Shown: in pieces, positions 24,957-34,955 of the stretch | Position numbering within the stretch: position 1 is the stretch's first letter | Layout: each line of letters starts with the position of its first letter | DNA from: Catenulispora sp. EB89 | GTDB lineage: Bacteria; Actinomycetota; Actinomycetes; Streptomycetales; Catenulisporaceae | Direction of reading: 5' to 3' | Assembly: GCF_041261445.1 (NCBI RefSeq) | Contig: NZ_JBGCCU010000019.1 | Location: 1 to 64,000, forward strand | DNA: 64,000 nucleotides | Notes under the pieces: generated by a model | Seen by the model: the letters and a program-made list of their open reading frames with translations, nothing else | The model's database searches: none | Told to the model about the DNA's origin: nothing | Translations under genes and position numbers: made by a program

Positions 24957-27900
24957 GACGTGATCTCCCTCAGGATCAGCGTGTCGGGCACGGAATCGGA
25001 GAGCACCACGAGCTGCGCCGGCCGGATGCCGCGGAACACCACGATCGAGTCGCCGACCGTGAGCACCACGTCGCGCAGGCCCGGGTTCAGCGCCAGCAGC
25101 GCGTCGACGGAGATCGCGTACGCGGCGGCGATCTGGCTCAGCGTCTCCACCACGCCGGTGTTCGGATCGGCGATCACCGTGTGCCGGGTCTCGTCGAAGG
25201 ACGCCAGCGCCGAGGGCACCGACGTGGCCGGGTCGGCCAGGTTCGTGAACAGCGAGATCAGACCCAGCGGCGTCGTGCTGCCCGGAACCCCGGTGAACGC
25301 CTGCAGGTCCACGTAGTCCACGCCCGGCACCGCCTGCGCCGCCGCGATCACCTCCGAGGCGTACGCCGGCTGCCCCAGCTGCCGGTTCGACACCGACAAC
25401 AGGTTCGTCAGGGTACTGCGCAACACCGGCTCGACCAGGTCCCACGCCGCGTCCGGGGTCAGCTTCACCGACAGCGCCACGATCAGCAGCACCAGCTCGC
25501 GCACCGCCACCTCCACCGGCAGCTGCGGGTCGCCGAACTCGCTCAGCGCCTCGTGCAGCGAGGCCAGCAGGCCGTTGTCCGGAAGCAGAGGACTGTCATC
25601 GACCCCTGCGACCGTCACGTGCACCACCTGCCGCGCTCCGTCCGACAGCCGCTGCGCGCTCGCCCGGCCGATGCCCGCGTAGGACCGCGCGAAGGCCTCG
25701 TAGTCCGGCACCGACACCAGCCGGTCCAACGCGGTCAGCGCCAACGGGATGTTGGACCGCGCCAGCTCCGGCGGATCCGGATCCGCGCCGCCGGTGCCGG
25801 CCACCGGGTTCGTCACCGCGCTGATCCCCAACGGCCGGGTCGTCAGCTGCGTCACCTGGCCGGCCGCCACATCGCCGGAACGGCCCAGGCCCACGCGATA
25901 GCGGGCCCTGACATTCTCGGTGCCGGTGGGCAGGCGCGCGCCGGTCACCCCGTCGCCGAAGGTCACGACCGTCTTGCCGTCACCGGCCGTGGAGGTGGTG
26001 TAGATCCGTTCGGCCGGGCCGTGTCCGGCGAAGCTGTCCACCTCCGTCCACAGCACCCCGTTCACCCGCACCTGGAGCGTGCTGGCCGCGCCGGAGGGCG
26101 TGGTGCCCGCCGGCAGCCAGGTCAGCGGCGCCTGCCAGAGCTTGAAGGTCTGGTTCGGGGTGCCGGCGTCGCCGCTGCCGATCGGGTCGTCGCGGCTGGC
26201 GCCCTGGGTCGCGGCGGCCACGTTGCCGTAGATCTGCACCGTGGCGCGCTTGTAGGTGAACGCCAGCGCGGAGGCCAGTGTCAGGGTCGTGCGAACGGTG
26301 TCGCCGGGCAGGCTCGGATCGACGGTCTGGTCGACGCCGGCCACCATGGCCAGCTCCGAGCCGGTGACGCCGGGGGTGTTGGGGATGTCGGTGCGCTCCC
26401 CGGAGACCGCGATCAGCCGGCCCGGCGTGATGCCGGTGTAGAGCTGCGCGAGCTCGATCTTGCCGCCCTGGACGTCGTCCGGCACCGGCTGGGTGGCCAG
26501 CGCCAGTGTCTCGCCCCGGGCGTAGATGGTGGTGTCACGGATCTGGGCCAGGCTGACGTCGGTGTCGTCCAGCCAGTCGTCGTCCAGGTCCAGTTGTGTC
26601 ACCTTGCCGGCGATCCCGAAGTCGGCGCGGGCCTGCACCTGGACCGCCGTCACCCGGGTGATCACCCGGGCCAGCGAGGCGCCGGCCGGGTCCGGCCGCA
26701 TCGCCGCCGCCGACAGCGCGGCCATCGCGCGGGACACCTGCCCGGTCGGGCCGGCCGCGCTCACCCGGCCGGCGGCCAGTGCCGCCGCGGTCTGCTTGCT
26801 CGGCCGGTCGATCACCACCCAGCTGCCGACCGCGATGCCGTCGTAGGTCGAGTCCAGCCAGATCCGGTTCTTCGACGGCGTCGAGGACGGCGTGGTCAGG
26901 GCGACGCTGACGGTCGGCGTGCTGGAACCGCTCGCGGCGCGCGAGACCGCGACCGAGATGCCGTCGAGCAGCGACGTGGCCGGCTTGTCGCCCTGCGCGA
27001 GCTGGAACTCCTTGGTGCCGCTGCTCTGGCCGCTGGAGACGAGGACGTGCACCTTGCCGTCGGCGGCCACGGTCGTGCCGTCGTCCTCGAGCGGCAGGCC
27101 GATGAACACCGTCCAGCCGTCGAACTGGTCCTGGTACGCGACCAGCAGGCCCGGCTCGTGCGCCGGCGCCGGCGCCGGGGCGGCGTCCGGGGTCTGGGCC
27201 GGGCCCTGGCCGGACGTCTGCGCGGCTGTGGTTTGCACGGTGGTCTGTGCGGGTGTGGGTGCCGGTGTGGGTGCTGGGGTCTGCGCCGGTGTCTGCTCCG
27301 CGGCAGCCTCGTGGTGTCCGGGCAGGTGCAAATGCCAGGCCCCTGATGGGTGCGCGGCCGCCGGTGTCGCGGGTGCTGCGGTTGCAGCCGGGGTCGCCGG
27401 GGTCGCCGGGGTCGGAATCGGTGTGGTTGGTGCGCTCGGTGCGCTTGGTGCGCTCGGCGTGTGCGGCGCCTGCGGCGGCGTCTGTCCCGGCGTCGGATAG
27501 CTGGTCACCGTGATCGACACCGGCCCCACCTGCCGGGTGGTGGTGGCGGTCGGCAGGTCGAGGGTGCCGGTGTTGGGCCCACCCTCCAGGTAGGTGAAGT
27601 CAGCCTGCTTCTGGACCGTGCCGGTGGCGGCGTCGTAGCTCAGCAGGAGACTGATCTCCTTGGTCCCGGCCAGCGGCCAGTCCGTGTAGCCGTTGACCTG
27701 CCCGGAGTGCGGGTCGATGTTCGCGACCAGCGGCGCGGTCGCCCCGAAGGGCGTCGCCACCACCCGCATCGCCTGCACCTGCTGCAACGCCGACGGCGCG
27801 CTCACCGACGTGTGCTGCCAGGCTTGGTAGAGCCCTGAGCTCACCTGCGGGTCCAGCGCGGCCAGCAGCTGCGGGCCGAGGTCGGAGCCGATCGCGTACA

Positions 27901-29143
27901 GCGACTTCGGGTCCAGCGGCAGGTCGCGGGCCGCTGGCGGCGGCGGGTTCGGCGTGGTGTGCAGCGCCGCGAAGATGTCGGCCAGACCCGCCAGCGCCGG
28001 GTCGCTGGAACCCGGCCCCGGAGTGCTGCTCGCGGGCTGCGGCGGCTCCAGCGCCAGACCCCGGTCGCGCAGACTGGCGAGTTCGTCGATCCATTTGCCG
28101 AGCCAGTCCGCGACCGTCTGGTACTGCTGGGCCAGGACCAGCGTCTCCACCGCACGCTGCCGGGCCTGCTCGCAGGCCGCCGCCAGCGCCGACGGCGAGG
28201 TGAAGCCGGCGGCCGGGTTCAACGTCGCCTGCAACACCTCGGTGTCGAAGCGGGCCGCCAGCGCGCTGTACTGCGGGACCGCCGGGACCGGAGCCTGACT
28301 CGTCGGGTCGCTCACCAACCCCAGGCAGTTCTGCAGCTCGTTTGTCAGATCATTGAGATTCGGCTGCGCCGGGCCGGGCAGCCCGACCACCGTGATCGCG
28401 TTCGCCTGGTCGATCGTGACGCCGGGTACCTGCAGCAGGATCCGTTGGTCCTGTGCGGCCTTGTCGGAGCTGAAGACGAACAGCAACTGGTCGCCGGCCT
28501 TGACGTTGTTGGCGGTGCCGGCCAGGTAGATCTGCGCGCGTGCCTTCGCCTCGGCGGCCGTGAGCTGGTACGGCAACCGGGTCAGGACGCTGAGTTGGTT
28601 CAGCGAGGACCGGGCCGTCAGATCGTCGCCGATCTCGAAGTACTGCGAGTCGTTCCCCGGGGTCGGCACGCTCTGCGCGCGCGTGCCGGACGGCAGCAAG
28701 GCAACCGTGTCGCCGCCCGGGGTCTGCGGCGGGTCGATGGTGAACGCCAGTGCCGTCCCGCCGGCCACCCCCGGCCGCGGCCGGTAGCCGACCAGCCCGC
28801 CGAGCATCTGGATCGAGGCGTCCTGTGTCGCGGTACGCAGATATCCCTCGTCCGCGATCCGCTCGGAGTAGAAGCTGAGCAGGTCCCCGAGCACGGCCCA
28901 GGAATCGAGCAGGGCGATGGCCGGGTCGTCGGTACTGCGGACGGTCAGCTTGGACAGCGCCGGATAAGCCGGACTGGACAGCCGGGCCCGCAGCGAGGAC
29001 AGGAACTGCCCGTGCGTGCCGACCCGGTAGGTCAGCGCGCTCTGCCCCGGCGGGTTGAAGACCGCGGCCGGGGTTTCCAGTGCGGTTCCGGTGCGGCAGC
29101 CGGCGCAGCCGCAGTTCGTCGGACAACCGGACGACGACGTCAT
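24953..29143 (-). CDS. gp6/Pvc12-like baseplate wedge protein with long linker and LysM
   Basis: A 1396-residue baseplate assembly protein. ATG at 29143 follows GAAGGAGGGGG. It opens with a Cys-rich SSSGCPTNCGCAGCRTG stretch, then PDPAIALLDSWAVLGDLLSFYSERIADEGYLRTA-type wedge sequence near residues 70-120. A Pro/Ala/Thr/Gln-rich linker of about 115 residues (roughly 550-665) splits the protein. The Baseplate_J-like core (FGDGVTGARLPTGTENVRARYRVG) follows near 1075, and a LysM-like element ends it (LSQIAAAYAISVDALLALNPGL, about 1335-1360). It matches Pvc12 in length and place. Such wedge proteins connect sheath base to hub. Confidence 0.85.
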   Translation of the reverse strand: MTSSSGCPTNCGCAGCRTGTALETPAAVFNPPGQSALTYRVGTHGQFLSSLRARLSSPAYPALSKLTVRSTDDPAIALLDSWAVLGDLLSFYSERIADEGYLRTATQDASIQMLGGLVGYRPRPGVAGGTALAFTIDPPQTPGGDTVALLPSGTRAQSVPTPGNDSQYFEIGDDLTARSSLNQLSVLTRLPYQLTAAEAKARAQIYLAGTANNVKAGDQLLFVFSSDKAAQDQRILLQVPGVTIDQANAITVVGLPGPAQPNLNDLTNELQNCLGLVSDPTSQAPVPAVPQYSALAARFDTEVLQATLNPAAGFTSPSALAAACEQARQRAVETLVLAQQYQTVADWLGKWIDELASLRDRGLALEPPQPASSTPGPGSSDPALAGLADIFAALHTTPNPPPPAARDLPLDPKSLYAIGSDLGPQLLAALDPQVSSGLYQAWQHTSVSAPSALQQVQAMRVVATPFGATAPLVANIDPHSGQVNGYTDWPLAGTKEISLLLSYDAATGTVQKQADFTYLEGGPNTGTLDLPTATTTRQVGPVSITVTSYPTPGQTPPQAPHTPSAPSAPSAPTTPIPTPATPATPAATAAPATPAAAHPSGAWHLHLPGHHEAAAEQTPAQTPAPTPAPTPAQTTVQTTAAQTSGQGPAQTPDAAPAPAPAHEPGLLVAYQDQFDGWTVFIGLPLEDDGTTVAADGKVHVLVSSGQSSGTKEFQLAQGDKPATSLLDGISVAVSRAASGSSTPTVSVALTTPSSTPSKNRIWLDSTYDGIAVGSWVVIDRPSKQTAAALAAGRVSAAGPTGQVSRAMAALSAAAMRPDPAGASLARVITRVTAVQVQARADFGIAGKVTQLDLDDDWLDDTDVSLAQIRDTTIYARGETLALATQPVPDDVQGGKIELAQLYTGITPGRLIAVSGERTDIPNTPGVTGSELAMVAGVDQTVDPSLPGDTVRTTLTLASALAFTYKRATVQIYGNVAAATQGASRDDPIGSGDAGTPNQTFKLWQAPLTWLPAGTTPSGAASTLQVRVNGVLWTEVDSFAGHGPAERIYTTSTAGDGKTVVTFGDGVTGARLPTGTENVRARYRVGLGRSGDVAAGQVTQLTTRPLGISAVTNPVAGTGGADPDPPELARSNIPLALTALDRLVSVPDYEAFARSYAGIGRASAQRLSDGARQVVHVTVAGVDDSPLLPDNGLLASLHEALSEFGDPQLPVEVAVRELVLLIVALSVKLTPDAAWDLVEPVLRSTLTNLLSVSNRQLGQPAYASEVIAAAQAVPGVDYVDLQAFTGVPGSTTPLGLISLFTNLADPATSVPSALASFDETRHTVIADPNTGVVETLSQIAAAYAISVDALLALNPGLRDVVLTVGDSIVVFRGIRPAQLVVLSDSVPDTLILREITS

Positions 29144-29157
29144 GGTGTCCCCCTCCT

Positions 29158-32100
29158 TCACTTTCCGCCGGTGAGCGTCAGCCGCAGCCGGCCGTTCTCG
29201 GGCCGGTCGGCGTCGTTGTCGCACTGCGCGATCTCCAGCGGCCCCATCGGCAGCACCCCCGTCGCCAGCGCGCCCTGATCGGGCTCGAACATCCGCTTGA
29301 GCAGCGTCACCTGCGCGCTGACCACTCCCGGCAGCCCGGCGACGACCGCCGTCAGACTGCTGACCCGCACCGGGTCGCCGAAGGCCAGCGCGGCGGAGCT
29401 GAAGAACGCCGGCGAGCCGTCGGGACGCGTGCCGGTGCCCAGTACCCGCCGGATCAGCGCCAGCAGGTGGCCCTTCTGGTAGCCCGTGGCCACGCAGACC
29501 GAGATCGCGAGGTCCAGCGGGACCAGGTCGGCGCCGCCGACGCTCAGGTCGTGGCCGATCCTGCGGTAGTCCCGCAACGTGCGCTCCACGGTGGCCAGCA
29601 GCCGCTGCGACGGCGTCTCGCCGACCGCCGGCTCGATCGCGACGTGCGCCTCCTGACCGGATCCGGTCCAGCGGATCTCGGCGGCGGCGCGCTCCACCCC
29701 CGGCACCGCGGCGGCCAGCTCGGCGTAGTCCGCGGCGGTGACCGCACGCAGGCGGACGTCGCGCGGGGCCAGCGGTGCCTGCTGGCGGACTTGGTCCAGC
29801 GGCTCGGGATCGGTGCCGCCGACCGCCGGCAGCGGGTTGCGCACCCCGAGCACGGCCGCCGGGTCCGGCTGGTTGCGCTTCGAGCGCGCCGAGCCGGTCT
29901 TGGCTGAATCAGGAGCCTGAGGCGGGCAGACGATCAGATGGTTGATCGCCTCGGCACCGACGTTGCCCTCGCGGCCGTTGCCCACGCGGTACGCGACGAG
30001 CAGCGTGTCTCCGGCCGGGGGCGGCGCGCCGTGCACACCGTCGCCGAAGCGCAGCGTGAGGCGTCCGTCGTCGCCGGTCTCGCCGACGTAGTCGCGGTCG
30101 GTGGGACCGGAGGAGAGCAGGTCCCGCTTGGGCAGCCACGGGGTGTCGCCGGCGGTCGCGGCGGTCGCCGAGGCCTCGGGGAGCGCGGCGCGCGGGTCCT
30201 GGACCGTGGCGGTCGAGGCCGGGCCGAACAGCCGCGGGTCGTGGACGTCGAGCCCTTCGGCGTAGACGCCGCCCCAGCTGTGGGTGATCTCGTATTCGAC
30301 GTCCGGGCCCAGGACGGTTCCGCCGTCGGCGCGGTGCGTCAGGATCTCCAGGCGGCAGATCTTGTCGGCCAGCAGGTGCCGGCTGCGTGCGAGCAGTTCC
30401 TGCAGAGCCCGCGCGGGGTTGTGCTGGATGTGCAGCTTCTCGATCACCTCGGCGCCGAAGAGCACAATCAGCTCATTGATCTGGTCGCGGGTCGGGCCGT
30501 CTCCGGCGCGGGCGTTGAGCCACAGCTGCTGGATGGAGTCCTGGACCCGGCCCGGCAGCGCGGCCAGCAGCGCCGCCTGATTCTCGGCGATCGTGTCAGG
30601 GGTCGGATAGGCGACCGCTTGGGTCACCGGCGCGTACCGCAGCGTCGGGGTGAACTTCACCGCTATCGCCGGGTAGGTGACCTGCGCCAGCAGCGTCTCC
30701 AGTACGGCGGCCTGCGACGCCGCGTCCGGCGGCTCGACCTGCTCGGTCTTCAGGTCGGGAGCCAGGATGATGGTCAGCCCGGCGCGCAGGACCTCGTCCG
30801 GCCCGACCGCCACGCGCAGGTCGCGGACCTGGTCGGGGGAGAGCTGGACGCCCTTGCGCGCGGCGTCCAGCAGGTCGTGGATCGCCAGCACCGGCGCGTT
30901 GCCACCGCCTTCACAATCAACACAGCCCGGGTCCGCGCAGCCGAACGCAGGAGGCTGACATCCGGAGGCGACCGCCTGGTCCGGCGGGATCGCGAACTGC
31001 TCGGGGCCGCCGCCGCAGAACGTGATCGAGCGGCCGTGGTCGACCAGCATGACGTTGCCGCGCGCGACGCTGACGTCGGTCAGCAGCGCGCAGTCCGGGC
31101 CGCCGATCGCGGACAGGCACAGCGGGAAGGCCAGGGCGTCCTGGTCGTCCCAGGTCACTTCGACGACAGGCTGCTGATACAGCGGGTCGATCCCGGGCGT
31201 CACCGAGGTCAGCCGGACGGCCTGGCGGTGCGTCGGGTCGGCGTCGGCCGGGGACCCGGTCTGCGGGCCCAGCACCTCCTCCAGCAGCAGGATGTGGCCC
31301 GGCGTGAGGTTCAGCTCTCGCGGCCGGTTCTCCTCGCCGTCCTTGCCGCCGGCCCAGGTGTCGACCAGGGTCGCCGAGGTCGTACCGGTCGGCAGCGAGC
31401 ACTGCTCCTCGCCCCAGGTCCAGAACGAGATGGTGTTGCGCGCCGGGTGCAGCGTCAAGTGGTGCGGCGCCAGCGGCTCGAAGACCTCGATGCCGACGTT
31501 CGGCGGCAGGGTATTGAGTTGGTCGTCGTCGAGCACCACCGGCAGATCGGGCCGGTCCTGGACCTGCAGGCGGCTGGTGTCGATCGCGGCGAAGCGGAAC
31601 GTGCCCGGCGGCAGCTCGGTCGCGGCGGCGGCCTCGACCACGACGAAGGTGCGGGAGTTGCAGCCGTCGTGCATCGCGTAGTCGATGAGCCGGACGTGGC
31701 GCCGCACCGAGGTGCGCAGCCGGGCGGTGGCCAGGTAGGCCTCGGTGGCCACCGCGTCCTGCTCGTAGCTGAGCTGGTCGCCGACGTAGGCCAGCACCTC
31801 GACCAGGGTGACGCCGAGGTCCGGGGCGTGCCGCTCGATCCAGTCCGGGACGGTCAGCGACATCCGGTCCAGCAGCTGCTGCCGGATCGAGTTGTAGTCG
31901 CGGGTGGTGTAGTCGATGGCCGGCTGCGGGTGCACCGGCGGCGGGCAGGCGTCGGTCGCGGCGCAGTCGAAGTCGGTCGGGCAGGACTGCTGGAAGCTGA
32001 AGTCCGCGGAGTTGTAGCGCGGGTCGAAGCCCGGGTAGGGCGCGGTTCCGGGGTGGCCGTAGGGGTCGGGTTGGACGATCGACAGGGTGTAGGTCGAGCC

Positions 32101-32415
32101 GTCGCCGGGGCGGTCCACCTCGACCACGATCTCGTCGTCCACCTCCGGGTCGTCGGCGCGCTCGATCTGCACGTCCAGCACCCGGATGCCGGTGACGCGG
32201 CGGCCGCCGTCGATGCGGACGTTGGTCGCGTCCAGGTCGGCCGGCGCCTTGCCGAGCATCAGGACGCTGAGGACGCGGCCGGTATCGTCGACCTCGACCC
32301 CGTCCAGGCCCATCCGACGCTCCTGGCGGACCTTGGCCCGGCGGGTGTCGGTCAGGCACTGTTGGTCTGGCGCCCCGGCTCCGGTGCCGGTGCCGGTGCC
32401 GTTCATGACGGTCAT
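29158..32415 (-). CDS. Baseplate J (gp6/Pvc11-like) wedge protein
   Basis: A 1085-residue protein. The middle holds IDYTTRDYNSIRQQLLDRM and DLGVTLVEVLAYVGDQLSYEQDAVATEAYL, the typical wedge start, and the C-terminal third has LTLRFGDGVHGAPPPAGDTLLVAYRVGNG and the Baseplate_J-type VTAADYAELAAAVPGVERAAAEIRW. Family knowledge places it as the main wedge that forms the inner baseplate ring with gp25. Its ATG overlaps the stop of the gp25-like gene (ATGA). Many Cys residues near residue 415-425 (CADPGCVDCEGG) may bind metal. Confidence 0.88.
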   Translation of the reverse strand: MTVMNGTGTGTGAGAPDQQCLTDTRRAKVRQERRMGLDGVEVDDTGRVLSVLMLGKAPADLDATNVRIDGGRRVTGIRVLDVQIERADDPEVDDEIVVEVDRPGDGSTYTLSIVQPDPYGHPGTAPYPGFDPRYNSADFSFQQSCPTDFDCAATDACPPPVHPQPAIDYTTRDYNSIRQQLLDRMSLTVPDWIERHAPDLGVTLVEVLAYVGDQLSYEQDAVATEAYLATARLRTSVRRHVRLIDYAMHDGCNSRTFVVVEAAAATELPPGTFRFAAIDTSRLQVQDRPDLPVVLDDDQLNTLPPNVGIEVFEPLAPHHLTLHPARNTISFWTWGEEQCSLPTGTTSATLVDTWAGGKDGEENRPRELNLTPGHILLLEEVLGPQTGSPADADPTHRQAVRLTSVTPGIDPLYQQPVVEVTWDDQDALAFPLCLSAIGGPDCALLTDVSVARGNVMLVDHGRSITFCGGGPEQFAIPPDQAVASGCQPPAFGCADPGCVDCEGGGNAPVLAIHDLLDAARKGVQLSPDQVRDLRVAVGPDEVLRAGLTIILAPDLKTEQVEPPDAASQAAVLETLLAQVTYPAIAVKFTPTLRYAPVTQAVAYPTPDTIAENQAALLAALPGRVQDSIQQLWLNARAGDGPTRDQINELIVLFGAEVIEKLHIQHNPARALQELLARSRHLLADKICRLEILTHRADGGTVLGPDVEYEITHSWGGVYAEGLDVHDPRLFGPASTATVQDPRAALPEASATAATAGDTPWLPKRDLLSSGPTDRDYVGETGDDGRLTLRFGDGVHGAPPPAGDTLLVAYRVGNGREGNVGAEAINHLIVCPPQAPDSAKTGSARSKRNQPDPAAVLGVRNPLPAVGGTDPEPLDQVRQQAPLAPRDVRLRAVTAADYAELAAAVPGVERAAAEIRWTGSGQEAHVAIEPAVGETPSQRLLATVERTLRDYRRIGHDLSVGGADLVPLDLAISVCVATGYQKGHLLALIRRVLGTGTRPDGSPAFFSSAALAFGDPVRVSSLTAVVAGLPGVVSAQVTLLKRMFEPDQGALATGVLPMGPLEIAQCDNDADRPENGRLRLTLTGGK

Positions 32416-32921
32416 GGCGTGCTCCCCGTGCTGCTGCCGGTCGGGCTGGCGACGAACACCTCCGTGGCCACCGTGCCGGTCGGGCGGATCAGATAGCTGA
32501 GATCGACCTGCACCGTGCTGTCGGAGCTGGTCACGGTCAGGGCGAAGATCTCGATGACGTCGCCGAGCCAGCGCTGGAGCGCGGCCTGGACCGACAGCGT
32601 CAGGGCCGAGGCCAGCTCCGGGCTGTTCGGCGAGAAGACCAGGTCCAGCAGGCCGCAGCCGTAGTCCGGGCGCATGACGCGCTCGCCGGGGGAGGTGAAC
32701 AGCAGCTGCTCGATCATCTCCCGGACGTGGTCGTCGTAGCCGGACTCGGCGGTGCGGCCGCGGCGGTCCACCTGGAAGGGGAAGGCGATGTCCAGGCGGG
32801 GCGCGGTGGTCGGCGGCGAGGGCAGCGAGATCATCGGCGGGAGTGGCTGCGGCGGCGGCGGGGTCGCGGGCGTCGTCGGCGTCGCAGGCGTCCTCGGGGT
32901 CGCGGGCGTCGTGGCCATCAC
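32412..32921 (-). CDS. gp25/GPW-like baseplate wedge protein (Pvc9-like)
   Basis: A 169-residue lysozyme-like gp25 protein without lysozyme activity in known families. After a Thr/Pro-rich N-terminus of about 50 residues, the core reads VREMIEQLLFTSPGERVMRPDYGCGLLDLVF, the signature of gp25/IraD proteins (the EPR-like motif here is ERVMRPDYG). It joins sheath base to wedge. Overlaps at both ends (4 bp with each neighbour) show close translation coupling. Confidence 0.9.
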   Translation of the reverse strand: MMATTPATPRTPATPTTPATPPPPQPLPPMISLPSPPTTAPRLDIAFPFQVDRRGRTAESGYDDHVREMIEQLLFTSPGERVMRPDYGCGLLDLVFSPNSPELASALTLSVQAALQRWLGDVIEIFALTVTSSDSTVQVDLSYLIRPTGTVATEVFVASPTGSSTGSTP

Positions 32922-33253
32922 AGACCCCTCACTCGCTGCTGCACCGTGGAGACCAGCGGCGAGCCCTGTGGGATCTGCTCGACGCTCTGGCAGATGCCGA
33001 CAGAGCCCTGATCCAGGGTCTGCGCGCCGCCGACCGCGACCCGGGACGACGGCGTGACCCAGCGGATCGTCACGCAGGGCTGCGGCTTGCCGTTGGGCAG
33101 CGTGAACGGGCAGCCGGTCACGGTGTAGACGTCTGAGAACCCGTCGAGCGGATCGCCGCCGAGCAGGACCCGGGACTGGGCCGGGACCGGGTTCGCGCGG
33201 CCGCCGTGCGGGCAGGTGATGGTCGCCTGGGTGTGGAGCAGATTTCCGGACAC
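32918..33253 (-). CDS. PAAR-like spike tip protein (Pvc10-like)
   Basis: A 111-residue protein with GTG start after GGAGGGG. It has Cys14, His16, Cys48, Cys60 and Cys88 in a small beta-rich fold: ITCPHGGRANPVPAQSRVLLGG, then YTVTGCPFTLPNGKPQPC. The arrangement is that of DUF4280/PAAR-like proteins that sharpen the VgrG/gpV spike by binding a metal ion. It lies between the gpV-like spike and gp25 genes, as in other eCIS loci. Confidence 0.8.
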   Translation of the reverse strand: MSGNLLHTQATITCPHGGRANPVPAQSRVLLGGDPLDGFSDVYTVTGCPFTLPNGKPQPCVTIRWVTPSSRVAVGGAQTLDQGSVGICQSVEQIPQGSPLVSTVQQRVRGL

Positions 33254-33299
33254 AAGCTGTTCCCCTCCGTGTTTCCTGCTGGTGGTTCCTGGCGTGAGG

Positions 33300-33812
33300 T
33301 CAGGTGACCTTGAACGCCTCCCCGTTGATCGTCACGCTGGGTCCGACCAGGTCGATGCTCGCGCCCTGGCCGTTGCTGATGTGGATGCCGGTGTCGTCGA
33401 TGACGATCGAGGCGCCCGAGGGGGACTTCAGCGTGATGCCGGGCCCGCCGGGGGTGTCGGACATGACGAGCGTGTTCTTGCCCTGCGTCTGCAGCACCAT
33501 CGGCGCCTGTCCGGGCACGGCGGCCTGCGCGTCGGCGGGCAGCTCGGTGGCGCCGCCGTACCAGCAGCCGGTCCACATCGGGTAGCTCGGGTCGCCCTGC
33601 TCGAACTCGACCCACACGCCGGCCCCGACCGGCGGGATGACGTGCATGCCCATGCCGTTGCCGGCCACCGGGAAGGACGGCAGGGCCCAGGAGGACATCT
33701 CGGCGCCCAGCACGTCCGGCACCTGCACCTGCAGGCGTGCCATGCTCATCGGGTCGATGTTGTTCACGACGCTGCCCCGGTATTTGCCGATGTACTTGGT
33801 CGGCTCGGTCAC
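33300..33812 (-). CDS. gpV/gp5-like central spike protein
   Basis: A 170-residue protein with the OB-fold start typical of baseplate assembly protein V (KYRGSVVNNIDPMSMARLQVQVPDVLG, WALPSFPVAGNGMGMHVIPPVGAGVWVEFEQGD), followed by the beta-helix repeats ITLKSPSGASIVIDDTGIHISNG. In Pvc8 and VgrG the gpD-like hub and gpV-like spike are fused; here they are separate genes 12 bp apart. GTG start after AAGGAG. Confidence 0.9.
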   Translation of the reverse strand: MTEPTKYIGKYRGSVVNNIDPMSMARLQVQVPDVLGAEMSSWALPSFPVAGNGMGMHVIPPVGAGVWVEFEQGDPSYPMWTGCWYGGATELPADAQAAVPGQAPMVLQTQGKNTLVMSDTPGGPGITLKSPSGASIVIDDTGIHISNGQGASIDLVGPSVTINGEAFKVT

Positions 33813-33824
33813 GGCTTTGGCTCC

Positions 33825-34955
33825 TTACGGCACGACGACCGGTGTCAGGGATATGAGTCCCTCGCGGACGAGGGTGAAGTTCTGCGTGTACTCGCCGGGC
33901 TTGAGGTTGTGGGTGACGCTTTTGACGTAGTAGAGGCCGTCGTAGGTGATGCCGGCGCCCCGGACGCCGACCAGCTCGCGGGGCCGCAGGACGTAGCCGT
34001 AGCGGGTGACGTCGAGCTGGCCGGAGCCGCTGACGGCGTCGGCGGACTGCGCGGCGGCGGCCAGCGTCTCGGCCAGGGTCTGGCTGGCGTCCTTCTTGGC
34101 GGTGTCGTCGATGACGGTCTTCTTCAGCGCCGGGGCGGGCCGCAGCGCCAGCGGCGGTCGCAGGATGCTGACCTCGGGCACCGGCAGCACCGTGGAGGTG
34201 CGGGTGAACGGGATCTGGATGCGGGCCTGCGGCTGCTCGCGGGCCGTGCCGTCGAAGGCGAAGGTGAGGGAGTCGACGTTGGACAGGTCGTCCATGTTGA
34301 CGCTGATGGCGTGCTGCGGGACGCCCAGGCGCACCTCCGGGCCCCAGTACGCCTTGCTCTGGTTGGGGATCGGGCCCGGGTCGAGGTAGAAGACGAAGCC
34401 GTTGGCCTGCGCGAGCTGGTTGAGGTAGGCCAGGTCGGTGCCCTTCTGGAAGTCGATCCGCTGCGTCGGCGACGGCGTCTGCGGGAAGATCTCCGGGATG
34501 ACCAGCGGGATGATGCCGTACTGCGCGTAGTTGCCGATGATCTCGGCACAGCGCGCGAAATGCGGCATGGCGGCGAAGGCGGTCGCGGGCTTCTCCTCCA
34601 GGTCCATCAGGACCGTGAGATCCTCCCCGGTGACGGTGAGCGTCGAGGCCCCGGCCTTGCCGCTGATGCCGACCTCCTGCCGGATGATGACGCCGTCCAT
34701 GAGCACCGACATGGTGCCGTTGACCGTGACCGCGATGACCACCCGCGTCTTGGGATCGAAGAAGCCGGCCGGCAGCAGCACCTGGTTCAACGGCGAGTTC
34801 TTGGTCAGGTCGAAGGCCAGCTGGAACCCGCTGCGCTGGCCGGCGGTGACCGTCACCTGCGCGGTGAGCAGCGCGTCGGTCACCGGCTGCGGAACCGGCA
34901 CCGCGATCTGCGGACCCATCAGCAGGTGCAGCCGGATCAGCGAGACTTCAGCCAC
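33825..34955 (-). CDS. gpD-like hub protein (late control D / VgrG N-terminal)
   Basis: A 376-residue hub protein. The GTG at 34955 overlaps the LysM gene stop by 8 bp and gives VAEVSLIRLHLLMGPQIAVPVP as N-terminus; an in-frame extension upstream is not protein-like. The region QRIDFQKGTDLAYLNQLAQANGFVFYLDPGP is the gp27/gpD signature, and GITYDGLYYVKSVTHNLKPGEYTQNFTLVREGL ends the protein as in phage gpD. It forms the trimer at the tube-spike junction with the gpV-like protein encoded next. Confidence 0.88.
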   Translation of the reverse strand: MAEVSLIRLHLLMGPQIAVPVPQPVTDALLTAQVTVTAGQRSGFQLAFDLTKNSPLNQVLLPAGFFDPKTRVVIAVTVNGTMSVLMDGVIIRQEVGISGKAGASTLTVTGEDLTVLMDLEEKPATAFAAMPHFARCAEIIGNYAQYGIIPLVIPEIFPQTPSPTQRIDFQKGTDLAYLNQLAQANGFVFYLDPGPIPNQSKAYWGPEVRLGVPQHAISVNMDDLSNVDSLTFAFDGTAREQPQARIQIPFTRTSTVLPVPEVSILRPPLALRPAPALKKTVIDDTAKKDASQTLAETLAAAAQSADAVSGSGQLDVTRYGYVLRPRELVGVRGAGITYDGLYYVKSVTHNLKPGEYTQNFTLVREGLISLTPVVVP

